Below are positions 6,768 through 16,366 of a DNA stretch of 64,000 bases, in pieces. The stretch comes from Anaerocolumna jejuensis DSM 15929 (GTDB lineage: Bacteria > Bacillota > Clostridia > Lachnospirales > Lachnospiraceae), in assembly GCF_900142215.1 (NCBI RefSeq), contig NZ_FRAC01000028.1, forward strand, positions 1-64,000, written 5' to 3'. The notes under the pieces were generated by a model. The model searched no databases. It had not been told where the DNA came from and worked only from the letters and a program-made list of their open reading frames with translations. Positions within the stretch are counted from its first letter, which is position 1, and each line of letters starts with the position of its first letter. The translations under genes were made by a program, and so were the position numbers.

Positions 6768-8357
6768 ATGAAAGTTCTGGTTGTTGATGATAATCGATAT
6801 ATTGTAAGAGGATTAGCACATTCTTCAATATGGAAGGAAATTGGAATAAAGGATGTTTATACAGCCTATAGCAGAAGTCAGGCCCTGGAAATATTAGAGA
6901 AAGAAGAGGTAACAATTCTTCTCTGTGATATTGAGATGCCTGGGGGCAGTGGTCTGGAGCTGGTAAAGGAAGCGAGAGAGAAGGCCTGGAGAGGACAGGT
7001 GATATTCCTTACCAGCTATGCGGAATTTAGTTATGCACAGGAAGCAATACGTTTAGGAAGCATAGATTACCTGCTAAAGCCAGTAGAAGCACACACCTTG
7101 AAGAAAGCAGTAATCCAGGCAATTAAGCTGTGTGAATATGAAGAAAGCCAGCAGAAGCTACGGGAAAAACGGCTTACTTATGAAAAAAAGATACAATCTC
7201 TAAAGGAATACTTTTGGAGGGAGTTAATTGAAGAGGTATTACCGGCACAGGAGGTAGTCCTTTTGAAAGAGGCGGCTGGTTTCGGCGTGGATTGCGGTGA
7301 GGATACAGTTTTTTTACCCATTTTGATTAAAGTGGATGCGGAGGAATATAATACTGCTGATAAGTTTAATTATTCCTTTGTAATCCGCAACATTATGGAA
7401 GAATGTCTGGGAGGCGAGTGCGCAAGCATAGAAACGATTATAAAAAACGATAAAAAAATGTGGCTTGTAATTATTCGCACTCATGATAAAAAAGAGGCTT
7501 CATTAGAATTTATCTATCAGAAGTGCATGGAATGTATGCAATTTATCCGAGATTTTCTGAAATACGATAATGTTATCTATATTGGAAGCTCCTGCCGCTT
7601 ATATCAGGTACCGGATAAGGTAAAAGAGCTGGAAATTATGAATCAGGACTATGTGGGGAAATACAATGTGGTATTGCGCAAAGAAGATATCTATGTTAAA
7701 AAAGTGGAATATCAGTTGAAGCAGATTCAGGACTGGGAGATAATGCTTAGGGAACGCAGCCGTGAAAAGCTGAAGGAAAGTATTCGTTTTTTTCTTCAGA
7801 ATGCGATGCTGCACAAGGAGATAAATTATAATTTTCTTATATGCCTGCGAATGGATATCCAACAGATGGCATATGCAATATTAAAAGAAAAAAACATAGC
7901 TGTTAATATGTTTCTGGTGAATAATGAAAACCAGCTATTGTTCAATAAAGCATCTGATTCAGTGGAAGATATGCAAAAGTATCTATTTTTCCTGATTGAT
8001 GAGTCCTGCCGGCAGATGGGCTTGGTAGAGCAATCCAGAACGCTTATGGATAAGCTATTGGAATATATAGATAAGAATATTGATCAAACCATTACCAGAG
8101 AGGAGCTATCCAGCCAGTTCTTTTTATCTTCCGATTATATATCCAGGCTGTTTCGCAAAAAGAAGGGAATATCATTGGGCGAATATATTCAGAAGCGGAA
8201 AATTGAGAAGGCGCAGATGATGCTAACCAGTACGGAGTTGTCAATTAGTGATATTGCGGTTCGGGTAGGTTTCGTAAACTTCTCTTATTTTTCAAAAATA
8301 TTTAAAAGAATTACCGGTGTAACACCCGCAATTTATCGTAAAAGGAATGAAATATGA
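6768..8357 (+). CDS. YesN-type response regulator with AraC DNA-binding domain
   Basis: 529 aa. The receiver domain (1-125) shows VVDDN, phospho-acceptor Asp in LLCDIEMPGG, the Thr/Ser in FLTSYAEF and Lys in LLKPVE. A long middle region (about 140-410) with coiled-coil character follows. The C-terminal AraC double HTH (about 425-529) is clear (LSSQFFLSSDYISRLFRKKK; ISDIAVRVGFVNFSYFSKIF). Such proteins activate oligosaccharide transporter operons when phosphorylated by YesM-type kinases. The only such kinase in the window is 10 kb away at 18444, on the far side of the catabolic genes, and is the likely partner. Confidence 0.92.
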   Translation: MKVLVVDDNRYIVRGLAHSSIWKEIGIKDVYTAYSRSQALEILEKEEVTILLCDIEMPGGSGLELVKEAREKAWRGQVIFLTSYAEFSYAQEAIRLGSIDYLLKPVEAHTLKKAVIQAIKLCEYEESQQKLREKRLTYEKKIQSLKEYFWRELIEEVLPAQEVVLLKEAAGFGVDCGEDTVFLPILIKVDAEEYNTADKFNYSFVIRNIMEECLGGECASIETIIKNDKKMWLVIIRTHDKKEASLEFIYQKCMECMQFIRDFLKYDNVIYIGSSCRLYQVPDKVKELEIMNQDYVGKYNVVLRKEDIYVKKVEYQLKQIQDWEIMLRERSREKLKESIRFFLQNAMLHKEINYNFLICLRMDIQQMAYAILKEKNIAVNMFLVNNENQLLFNKASDSVEDMQKYLFFLIDESCRQMGLVEQSRTLMDKLLEYIDKNIDQTITREELSSQFFLSSDYISRLFRKKKGISLGEYIQKRKIEKAQMMLTSTELSISDIAVRVGFVNFSYFSKIFKRITGVTPAIYRKRNEI

Positions 8358-8371
8358 AAGGAACAGAAAGC

Positions 8372-8410
8372 AGCTGCAAGGCACTATAACCTTGCAGCTA
8401 TTTTTTTTAA
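8372..8410 (+). terminator. terminator after the response regulator
   Basis: Perfect 10-bp stem AGCTGCAAGG (8372-8381) with CCTTGCAGCT (8390-8399), then A and eight T. It separates the regulator from the catabolic genes. Confidence 0.85.
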
Positions 8411-8546
8411 TTATTTCGAATGAACAGATTTGTATTATAAAAGGGTCTTATGTGTGTTAGCTGAGAAAAATCAAAAATATTATAATTATTTTATAGACAG
8501 AGAATAATGGACTTTGTGCCGGGATAGCACAGAAATGAGGTTTCGT

Positions 8547-9977
8547 ATGATTTATGAAGAAATTATAGCAGAGCTGGACAAAAGAAAGGCTTTATTAGAA
8601 GAAGTCAGTAATTATATTTGGGATAATCCTGAAATTGCTTTTCATGAGGTTAAGGCAGCAGAAAAGCTGTGCGGGATATTAGAACAGGAAGGTTTTGAGA
8701 TAGAAAAGGGCATTGCAGGAATGGATACTGCCTTTAAAGCTGCTTTCGGACAGGGAAAACCGGTAATAGGAATATTAGGGGAATATGATGCCCTGGATGG
8801 TATGAGCCAGGTACAGGATGCCCTGGAAAAGCAAATAGATAGTACGAAGCAGTATGGGCATGGATGCGGACATCATGCGCTGGGAACGGGAAGTCTGGGA
8901 GCTGTAATAGGAATTAAAAAGTTTTTGCAGGAAAGGCACCTGGAAGGGACTGTGATTTATTTTGGCTGCCCTGCCGAAGAAGGAGGCTCCGGGAAATGCT
9001 TTATGGCAAGAGCAGGAGTCTTTGCAGGGGTGGATGCGGCATTATCATGGCATCCATGTGATACTACAGGCCTGTTTTCTGGAAGAACACTGGCGGTAAT
9101 TGGGGTGACCTACCGCTTTAAAGGTAAAAGTGCACATGCCGCAGGGATGCCGCATATTGGGAGAAGTGCCCTGGATGCGGTAGAACTTATGAATGTAGCA
9201 GTTAATTTTTTACGAGAGCATGTTCCCCAGGAGACCAGAATGCACTATTCCATTACCAATGCAGGCGGGAAATCTCCTAACGTAGTACAGGCGGATGCTA
9301 GTGTATTTTATTATTTACGTTCACCGGAACCGGATAGCTTATTGGATATTTATAACAGAGTGTGCAAAATCGCAGAGGGAGCAGCCTTAATGACGGAAAC
9401 CCAGGTGGAAGTGGATTATCATAAGGGAGTATCCAGCCTGTTGCCCAATTCCGTTCTGGACAGCGCTTTATTTGAGAATTTACAGGCACTTCCCTTAACC
9501 GGATACTCGGAAGAAGAATACGGGTATGCCGCCAGATTCAAAAGCACCATTGAGGATCAACAGCAAACCTTGGAGGAATTAATGAGTGGAGCTGTGGATG
9601 TAAATGAGATTTTAAAGCATAAAGAGGATGACATCTACGCGTTTGTAAAGCCCAGGCCTGCCAAAGACTGCTTACTGTTCGGCTCTACGGATGTAGGTGA
9701 TGTAAGCCGTATCTGTCCTACCTCACAGATTCACACTGCGACTTGGGCAGCGGGCACGCAGATGCATACCTGGCAGGCAGTTGCCCAGGGTAAATCCTCC
9801 CTGATGCATAAAGGGATTCTGTACGCATCAAAAATATTGGCATGTACAGCGGCTGATATGTTTTTGCATCCGGAGCTTATCAGTAGTGCAAAAACGGAGC
9901 TGGAGCTGAAATCCAGCAAACAAAAATATGTATCCCTGATGCCAGAGGATGCAAAACCTCAAATTGATAGAGAATGA
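8547..9977 (+). CDS. M20-family amidohydrolase (AbgB-like)
   Basis: A metal-dependent amidohydrolase of the M20D group, which removes acyl or aminoacyl groups from small conjugates (p-aminobenzoyl-glutamate hydrolase subunit B is the closest type I recognise). The metal site is visible: GHGCGHHALGTGS (about 105-117), CPAEEGGSGK (about 143-152), and a late HTATWAAGTQMHT. A dimerisation-domain signature FKGKSAHAAGMPH is present. The frame opens at TTG 8514; ATG 8547 is preferred because GAGG lies 6 bp before it and the protein begins MIYEEIIAEL. In this sugar locus it may deacylate an amino-sugar or amide conjugate; that role is inferred from context only. Confidence 0.85.
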   Translation: MIYEEIIAELDKRKALLEEVSNYIWDNPEIAFHEVKAAEKLCGILEQEGFEIEKGIAGMDTAFKAAFGQGKPVIGILGEYDALDGMSQVQDALEKQIDSTKQYGHGCGHHALGTGSLGAVIGIKKFLQERHLEGTVIYFGCPAEEGGSGKCFMARAGVFAGVDAALSWHPCDTTGLFSGRTLAVIGVTYRFKGKSAHAAGMPHIGRSALDAVELMNVAVNFLREHVPQETRMHYSITNAGGKSPNVVQADASVFYYLRSPEPDSLLDIYNRVCKIAEGAALMTETQVEVDYHKGVSSLLPNSVLDSALFENLQALPLTGYSEEEYGYAARFKSTIEDQQQTLEELMSGAVDVNEILKHKEDDIYAFVKPRPAKDCLLFGSTDVGDVSRICPTSQIHTATWAAGTQMHTWQAVAQGKSSLMHKGILYASKILACTAADMFLHPELISSAKTELELKSSKQKYVSLMPEDAKPQIDRE

Positions 9978-10035
9978 ATTGAATCTGTAAGCAGATGCGG
10001 CATGCAGGATTTAAAATAGAAGGAGGACTTTGACA

Positions 10036-11493
10036 ATGAAAAAATTTCCGGAATCATTTTTATGGGGAGGGGCTATTGCAGCCTCCCAGGCAGATGGAGC
10101 ATGGCAGGAAGGAGGAAAAGGAGTCGATACCCAGGATTTAAGGTATTTTGATACAAAATGGGATAAAACCAGGAGGACGGAGAACCGCAATATTAATATG
10201 ACCTCTGAAATTTTTACAAAAGCCTTGGCAGAAAAGGAAGACGAGCATTATCCCTTCCGTTTTGGTATAGATTTTTATCATACATACAAAGAGGATTTGG
10301 CCTTGATGGAAGAAATGAATATGAAAATCTTCAGGACATCCATCAACTGGGCGAGAATATTCCCCAATGGAGATGATGCGGAGCCCAATGAAGAGGGGTT
10401 AAGGTTTTATAAAGATTTGTTTATGGAATGCCATAACAGAGGAATGAAGGTATTTGCTACGATTCTTCATTATAATATTCCGGTGCATCTGGTCAATGAA
10501 TATGGTGGGTGGAAAAACCGCAAGACGATAGAATTTTATGTAAATTATGTTGAAACTATAGCAAAGGGTTTTGGCAATTTAGTGGATTATTGGCTGCCAT
10601 TTAATGAAATTAACTGTTCCCGTTTTAATCCCTACAATGGGTGCTGTATAATTAAAGACCAGGAAAAAGATTATATAAGTACAATTTTTCAATGCGCACA
10701 TCATCAGTTTGTAGCAAATGCACTTGCCATAAGAAAAATACATGAGCTTTTACCGGGTTCTAAGGTTGGTGGTATGATTGCCAGATTTACGACCTATCCG
10801 CTTACCTGCAAGCCAGAGGATGTAATGGAGACCATTCTCGAAGAAAATTACAAAAATTACTTTTATACGGATATTATGGCACGTGGAAAATATCCGTCTT
10901 ATACGGATAGAATGTTCGATTCCTTAAAGGTGGCGATTCAAAAGGTGGAGGGAGATGATGAGCTGTTAAAAGCAAATACCGTGGATTTTCTGGCATTTTC
11001 CTATTATATGTCCATGACTACTACAACAGACGTTCAGCAGGAAAAGGCCAGCGGAAATTTAGTATCCGGCAACAAGAACCCATATTTGGAGGCCAGTGAA
11101 TGGGGATGGCAGATTGACCCCATTGGTCTGAGAATATCCTTGAATCAAATGTATGACCGGTATCAATTGCCGTTATTCATTGCCGAAAATGGAATCGGAG
11201 CCCGTGATGTGCTGGAAGAGGATGGCAGTATTCATGATGATTACCGTATTGCTTATATGAGAGAGCATGTAAAACAAATGAAAGAAGCTGTCAGCGATGG
11301 AGTAGATCTGCTTGGCTATACTGCCTGGGGAATTGTTGATATTATCTCCTGCGGTACTATTGAAATGAGCAAACGCTATGGAGTAATTTATGTAGACCAG
11401 GATGAAACCGGCCATGGCAGTAAAAAGCGTTATAAGAAGGACAGCTTCTCCTGGTATAAAAAATGCATAGATAGTAATGGAGAGGATCTATGA
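10036..11493 (+). CDS. GH1 glycosidase, probably 6-phospho-beta-glucosidase
   Basis: About 485 aa, usual for family GH1. The N-terminal FLWGGAIAASQADGAWQEGG, the acid/base Glu in LPFNEI and the nucleophile Glu in IAENGIGARD are intact. The late GTIEMSKRYGVIYVDQD matches the phosphate-binding S-K-Y signature of 6-phospho-beta-glucosidases. ATG 10036 follows AGGAGG by 9 bp. The last four bases overlap the ROK kinase start (ATGA). No PTS genes are nearby, so a phosphorylated substrate would have to be made by the adjacent kinase, or the enzyme accepts free glycosides. No signal peptide: cytoplasmic. Confidence 0.9.
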   Translation: MKKFPESFLWGGAIAASQADGAWQEGGKGVDTQDLRYFDTKWDKTRRTENRNINMTSEIFTKALAEKEDEHYPFRFGIDFYHTYKEDLALMEEMNMKIFRTSINWARIFPNGDDAEPNEEGLRFYKDLFMECHNRGMKVFATILHYNIPVHLVNEYGGWKNRKTIEFYVNYVETIAKGFGNLVDYWLPFNEINCSRFNPYNGCCIIKDQEKDYISTIFQCAHHQFVANALAIRKIHELLPGSKVGGMIARFTTYPLTCKPEDVMETILEENYKNYFYTDIMARGKYPSYTDRMFDSLKVAIQKVEGDDELLKANTVDFLAFSYYMSMTTTTDVQQEKASGNLVSGNKNPYLEASEWGWQIDPIGLRISLNQMYDRYQLPLFIAENGIGARDVLEEDGSIHDDYRIAYMREHVKQMKEAVSDGVDLLGYTAWGIVDIISCGTIEMSKRYGVIYVDQDETGHGSKKRYKKDSFSWYKKCIDSNGEDL

Positions 11494-12410
11494 AAAAATG
11501 GTTAGGTATTGATATTGGGGGTACCTTCATTAAATACGGTATTGTGAATGAAAACTATCAAATAGAAAAGCGTTGGAAGATTCCTACCCTTGAAATCACC
11601 CACAAGGATGAATTTTTTGATTATATCTGTGCTAATATGGAAGACTGCAAAGAGGTAAATGGTATCGGGGTATGTTCACCTGGATTGATTGACAGTGATT
11701 ATGTGATTCAGACATTTATCGTTCCGAAACTGGACCCTATCAGAGGAAGCAATATTGCTAAGGAAATAGCATCCAGAACGGGGAATAGAGTAACGGTTAT
11801 TAATGACGCTAAGGCAGCAGGACTTTGTGAATTAAAGCTTGGGAACGCCAAAGGAACACAAAGCTCAGCTTTTTTCATTATAGGAACAGGTATCGGCGGA
11901 TGTATCTGCAATAGTGAGGATGTGGTATATGGAGTAGATGGATTTGCCGGAGAATTTCATTTTATACCGTATATAACCGATGAAAAGAAACAGCAGGCCT
12001 GGAAGAGAGGCAGGGTTTCTTCTGTGCAGGGGCTTGTAAATAATTACAATAGCAGGGTAATGGAACAACAGCAGGTAAAGTATGGTCATGAGGTAACGGC
12101 ATTATATCTGTCGGGGGATGAGTCTGCTGGAAAGATTGTAGACGAATGGTTATTTAAAATAGCTGTTCATTTGATGTCTGTTACGGTAAGCCTCAATCCG
12201 GAAGTGATATGTATCGGTGGGGGTATCTCCGAGGAAGAGTGGTTTTTAAAAGCATTAAGTAAAAAATATCATGCTCTATGCATGGACATATTTCAGGGAA
12301 TTGATTTCTTGCATACCAGAATTATCCCATGCAAATACCGAAATGATTCGAATCTACTGGGTGCCATTCTTAAATTTGAGATAGAAGAGAAGAAAGAAAG
12401 GGCAGACTAG
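11490..12410 (+). CDS. ROK-family sugar kinase
   Basis: 306 aa with the phosphate loop LGIDIGGTFIKYG, catalytic Asp in VINDAKAAGL, and IGTGIGGCI. The zinc motif CxCGxxGC of many ROK kinases is missing; the aligned region reads EFHFIPYITDEKK. No HTH precedes the kinase fold, so it is an enzyme and not a repressor. It overlaps the GH1 gene by four bases and probably phosphorylates the monosaccharide released or imported here. The exact sugar is not readable. Confidence 0.88.
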   Translation: MKKWLGIDIGGTFIKYGIVNENYQIEKRWKIPTLEITHKDEFFDYICANMEDCKEVNGIGVCSPGLIDSDYVIQTFIVPKLDPIRGSNIAKEIASRTGNRVTVINDAKAAGLCELKLGNAKGTQSSAFFIIGTGIGGCICNSEDVVYGVDGFAGEFHFIPYITDEKKQQAWKRGRVSSVQGLVNNYNSRVMEQQQVKYGHEVTALYLSGDESAGKIVDEWLFKIAVHLMSVTVSLNPEVICIGGGISEEEWFLKALSKKYHALCMDIFQGIDFLHTRIIPCKYRNDSNLLGAILKFEIEEKKERAD

Positions 12411-12429
12411 GAAAACAGGGAGAAATCTT

Positions 12430-14655
12430 ATGGACAGAGAGGTTTGGAAAAATCCACAGGCAGCAAAAGAACTGGAGGAGGCAGAAATACCTCTATGGTT
12501 CTGGAATGATAAATTGGAGAAAAGGGAATTGCTGCGCCAGCTGAAAATGAAAACGGAGATTGGAGTAACCTGTACCATTCCTCATGCAAGAACCAATGGA
12601 GGAGAGGGATATATAGGCGGCTATTTGGATGAAGACTGGTTTGATAAAATAGATACGGTAATGCAATATAAGAAAAAGCATCAGGAGCCATTATGGCTGT
12701 ACGATGAGATAGATTGGCCCGCCGGTACCTGTAATAAGACCATTACGCTTGAGGAAAAATACAGAGAGCAATACCTGACCTTTCAAAAATTTGAAATTCC
12801 TGCCGGAAAGCCTTTTCGGGCGCAGTTAAAGAGTGTAACGGGAAAGCGTATCACAGGAAACCCGGAGACGGTTGAAAAGGGTGAATTTGATTATAATATT
12901 TTTATTTTTGATAAAGTAACCATGCAAGCCTATGATATCAGAGAATATTTTAAGTACCTGATTTTTGGACCGGAATTAGAATTCCAGGCAGACAGGGATG
13001 CGGTGGCTTATGTAGCCAAGGTACAGGTGGACGCTTATGAGTACGGCGGAAAAGGGCAGGTTAGTTATATAAACGGTGAAGCCACAAGGGCATTTTTACA
13101 ATCCACCTACGAGAAATACCGGGAGTATTACCAGACGGAATTTGGGACTACTATTACAGGGGTATTCAATGATGAAACCAGGATGTGCAACCCGTTGCCA
13201 TGGTGCGAAGAATTTCCCGGGGTTTTTCAGGATAGGAAAGGCTACAGCATACTTCCCCGTCTTGCTGATTTGATTATACCGGGAGAAACACCAGGGAGAA
13301 CCAGGTGTGATTACTTTGATGTTGTTGCTTATCTTTATCAGACACGATATTTCGGTGAGATTCATAAATGGTGTAAAGCAAATAATCTGAAGCTGTTTGC
13401 GCATCTTTTGGGAGAGGAAACGATATATGGGCATGCCAGATACAGCGGTGATTATCTTAGACAGAACAAGTATCTGGATATACCTGGGGCGGACCATCTT
13501 GGTAAGGGCATTGGCAGTCTTAATATTAAATATACTGCATCCGGTGCCCATTCCTATGGGAAGGATATGACAGCAGTGGAGGTCTTTGCAGGCTGTGGCT
13601 GGGATATTACCTTTGAAGAATATATCCGCATGGTGACTTGGATGTACCAGATGGGGATGAAAACTATCATCAATCATGGTTTCTTTTATTCGGACAGAGG
13701 TGCCAGGAAAAATGACTGGCCGCCGTCACAATTTTTTCAGTGGCAGGGGTGGAGCCGTATGAAGGAAGGGAATGCCATGATCAGGCGCTTGCATTATGCC
13801 CTGACCGGTGGCTGCAGTGAAATGGAGGTGCTGGTATACCATCCCATGGAAAGCTTTTGGCTGCAATACGAGCCCAATCTGCTGTATACTCATGGCTTTG
13901 CAGAAGGAGCTTTTCTGGAAAATGAGCAGGCTGCGAGAATGGATAGAGAACTGCAGCTGCTTTTGAATGCACTTTTATCTGCCAATATAGATTTTGAACT
14001 GTTACACAAGGATGCACTGGAAAATTTTAAAACAGAAAACGCAATAATGGTAAATACGAAAACAGACCAGCGTTTTTCGTTAATAATCCTGCCGATGTGC
14101 CGGGTATTGCCAGTGGAGGCTGTAAGCTTACTGAAGCAATTTGCAGAAGAGGGAGGACATATTCTTGCGTTGGATGAGCTGCCTGCCATGGCTATGCCGC
14201 AAAGTGCGGATAGTGAAGTGATTCAAGCATTCCGGAATATGAAAGCGCAGGGAAAAATTACGTTATTACCGATAGAAGATAAAGAGGCTGTCTGCAGTGA
14301 AGTTATCAGGAAAATTCCCCATCCAGTTAAAATTGTACAGGGAAGTAAGGGGACGGAGAATAACCACCTTTGCTATCCGTCCTACTTAATTGACCCCTAT
14401 CTGCATACCGGAGAAAATATAACAGGTGTGATGTTTACCAGATACATAAAAAACGGACAGAGAAATACGCTATTTATGAATTATGGTAATAAAGAGGTCA
14501 CGGTGCAGGTGGCGGTCGAAGCGGATAAACAGCCGGAAGTATGGGATACCTTTACCGGAACTGTTCAGAGGGCAGAGGTTATTAAAGCAGAAGAGCATTT
14601 GTATTATCTGCTGTTAAGGTTGCCCTGTAATTATGGTGTAATTGTACGTGGATAG
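12430..14655 (+). CDS. GH106-like glycosyl hydrolase (alpha-L-rhamnosidase-type)
   Basis: 741 aa, no signal peptide. The opening PLWFWNDKLEKRELLRQL, then GVTCTIPHAR and LYDEIDWPAG, follows the pattern of large GH106-type proteins: W-W-F-W-N start, TIM-barrel with a D-E-x-x-W-P-x-G strand. The middle (GVFNDETRMCNPLPW; LFAHLLGEETIYGHARYSGD) continues the barrel. The C-terminal third (about 480-741) is likely a beta-rich accessory domain. The gene begins 19 bp after the ROK kinase in the same operon. Rhamnosidase activity is a family-level inference; catalytic residues were not verified. Confidence 0.65.
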   Translation: MDREVWKNPQAAKELEEAEIPLWFWNDKLEKRELLRQLKMKTEIGVTCTIPHARTNGGEGYIGGYLDEDWFDKIDTVMQYKKKHQEPLWLYDEIDWPAGTCNKTITLEEKYREQYLTFQKFEIPAGKPFRAQLKSVTGKRITGNPETVEKGEFDYNIFIFDKVTMQAYDIREYFKYLIFGPELEFQADRDAVAYVAKVQVDAYEYGGKGQVSYINGEATRAFLQSTYEKYREYYQTEFGTTITGVFNDETRMCNPLPWCEEFPGVFQDRKGYSILPRLADLIIPGETPGRTRCDYFDVVAYLYQTRYFGEIHKWCKANNLKLFAHLLGEETIYGHARYSGDYLRQNKYLDIPGADHLGKGIGSLNIKYTASGAHSYGKDMTAVEVFAGCGWDITFEEYIRMVTWMYQMGMKTIINHGFFYSDRGARKNDWPPSQFFQWQGWSRMKEGNAMIRRLHYALTGGCSEMEVLVYHPMESFWLQYEPNLLYTHGFAEGAFLENEQAARMDRELQLLLNALLSANIDFELLHKDALENFKTENAIMVNTKTDQRFSLIILPMCRVLPVEAVSLLKQFAEEGGHILALDELPAMAMPQSADSEVIQAFRNMKAQGKITLLPIEDKEAVCSEVIRKIPHPVKIVQGSKGTENNHLCYPSYLIDPYLHTGENITGVMFTRYIKNGQRNTLFMNYGNKEVTVQVAVEADKQPEVWDTFTGTVQRAEVIKAEEHLYYLLLRLPCNYGVIVRG

Positions 14656-14699
14656 TAAGACAGGCAGCTCCCATATGGGTATGAATTGTTGCATGAAAT

Positions 14700-14734
14700 A
14701 GACAGAATTATTGCAGTCTGTCTGAGATAATTCT
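14700..14734 (+). promoter_or_regulatory. two interlocked inverted repeats before the binding-protein gene
   Basis: AGACAGA (14700-14706)/TCTGTCT (14717-14723) and AGAATTAT (14704-14711)/ATAATTCT (14727-14734) share bases, so only one hairpin can form at a time. They could be an operator or a terminator/antiterminator switch between the enzyme and transporter genes. Confidence 0.35.
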
Positions 14735-14769
14735 GATATTATTTAACTATAAAAAAGGAGGTATTATTT

Positions 14770-16299
14770 ATGAAACGCAGACTTATGGCACTTATAATGG
14801 TTGTTGTGGTTGGAGTTTGGGCATTAGCCGGATGCGGCTCACAGGAAAAGAAGAATAACAATGCCAATTCCGCAGAAAACGCCCAGAGCACCCCGGATGC
14901 AGGCAAGCAGGCTAAAAATGAAAAAACGGAGCATATTAAGATCTTAATGGCAGGCACCGAACAGCCAGACCAACAGAGAGTGGTAGATGCAATGAACAAA
15001 TTATTGCAGGAAAAGCTTAATATGACAATCGAAATTTCTATGGTTAATTTCGGTAATTACAAACAACAATGTCAGTTGGCATTATCCGGGGGAGATGATT
15101 ATGATGTAGTTATGATAATGGGCTCATTGGCAGCAAATTACTTAAATGCAGGCTATATATATGAATTATCGGATTTAATTGACAAGTATGGGAAGGATAT
15201 TATTGCAGCCATGCCTGATACGGCAAAGGCAATTCAAATGAATGGCAAGATGTTCGGTATCCCAATGAATCGTGATTATGTGCAGCAATTTTCAATTGTA
15301 ATGCGTACGGACCTTATAAAAAAATATGGCATAGATACCAGCAAAATCAAATCCTTAGATGATATGACTCCGGTTTTTGAAACCGTAAAGGCTAAGGAGC
15401 CGGATATGACAATGTTTATAACACAGTCCTCCTCTAATGGGTATCCGAACCAGTATGTGTGGTATGACCAGCTTGATAATTATTGTGGTGTACTTATGGA
15501 CCCTAAGAATAGTACCAAAGTGACCAATTTATTTGAGTCGGATGAATACATGGATTATAGTAAATTAATGTATGCGTGGAATCAGAAGGGATATATGTTA
15601 AAGGACGGTGCTACTAATACGGAGTCAAAGCAAAGCATGATGAAGTCAGGAACCTGCTTCTCCTTTCCTTATTCCTATACACCTACCGCAGAAGTTGAAT
15701 TGGAGCAAAGCGCAGGGTATGATTTAACAGTTGTTCCTTTGGAAGAGCCAATGGCGCTCACTTCTCAGATCTCGACTTTCTCCTGGGGAATCTCCAGCTC
15801 CTGTGAGAATCCCGAAAAAGCTATGGAATTTTTGAACTTTGCTTATACCAGTCCCGAATTCAATAATTTGCTTAACTGGGGTGAAGAAGGGAAAGACTAT
15901 GTATTTGAAGATAAGGACAAGGGAATCATTAATTATCCGGAAGGTGTGGACAGCAAAACCAGTGGATATCATTTAAACCTTGGCTGGGAAATTCCCAATG
16001 AATTTTTAACCTATTTATGGAGTGGCAGTGATCCTGACACATGGGTAAATTTCAAGAGCTTTAACGAACAATCTTTCAAATCAGAAGCCTTTGGTTTTGT
16101 TTTTGATTCTACCCCCGTTACGAATGAGATGGCAGCTATCTCCAACGTACTGGGACAATATGTAAATGCCCTGACCGCAGGCAGTGCGGAACCGGAGGCT
16201 ACCATTAAAAAAATGAATCAGGATTTGAAAAAGGCAGGGATAGATACTGTTATCCAAGAAAAGCAAAAACAGTTGGATGCTTTTATAAGCAATAAATAG
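14770..16299 (+). CDS. oligosaccharide ABC transporter substrate-binding lipoprotein
   Basis: 509 aa. Signal peptide with lipobox LAGC (Cys about residue 22), then a Ser/Asn/Glu-rich linker. The mature part is a family 1 extracellular solute-binding protein of the LplA type (KEPDMTMFITQSSSNGYPNQ region; SWGISSSCENPEKAMEFLNF typical of the C-lobe). AAAAAAGGAGG precedes the start. It captures the sugar at the membrane and hands it to the two permeases after it. No ATPase gene lies in the locus; a shared MsmX-like ATPase elsewhere is the usual arrangement. Confidence 0.92.
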   Translation: MKRRLMALIMVVVVGVWALAGCGSQEKKNNNANSAENAQSTPDAGKQAKNEKTEHIKILMAGTEQPDQQRVVDAMNKLLQEKLNMTIEISMVNFGNYKQQCQLALSGGDDYDVVMIMGSLAANYLNAGYIYELSDLIDKYGKDIIAAMPDTAKAIQMNGKMFGIPMNRDYVQQFSIVMRTDLIKKYGIDTSKIKSLDDMTPVFETVKAKEPDMTMFITQSSSNGYPNQYVWYDQLDNYCGVLMDPKNSTKVTNLFESDEYMDYSKLMYAWNQKGYMLKDGATNTESKQSMMKSGTCFSFPYSYTPTAEVELEQSAGYDLTVVPLEEPMALTSQISTFSWGISSSCENPEKAMEFLNFAYTSPEFNNLLNWGEEGKDYVFEDKDKGIINYPEGVDSKTSGYHLNLGWEIPNEFLTYLWSGSDPDTWVNFKSFNEQSFKSEAFGFVFDSTPVTNEMAAISNVLGQYVNALTAGSAEPEATIKKMNQDLKKAGIDTVIQEKQKQLDAFISNK

Positions 16300-16308
16300 G
16301 CAATTATT

Positions 16309-16350
16309 ATAAATGCGGATTTGATTGGCACAGCACAAATCCGCATTTAT
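16309..16350 (+). promoter_or_regulatory. intercistronic hairpin between binding protein and permease
   Basis: A perfect 14-bp stem: ATAAATGCGGATTT (16309-16322) with AAATCCGCATTTAT (16337-16350). It is followed by AAAAAGGAG instead of T, so it is more likely an mRNA-stabilising or partial-termination element than a full terminator. Confidence 0.7.
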
Positions 16351-16366
16351 AAAAAGGAGACTTGAC

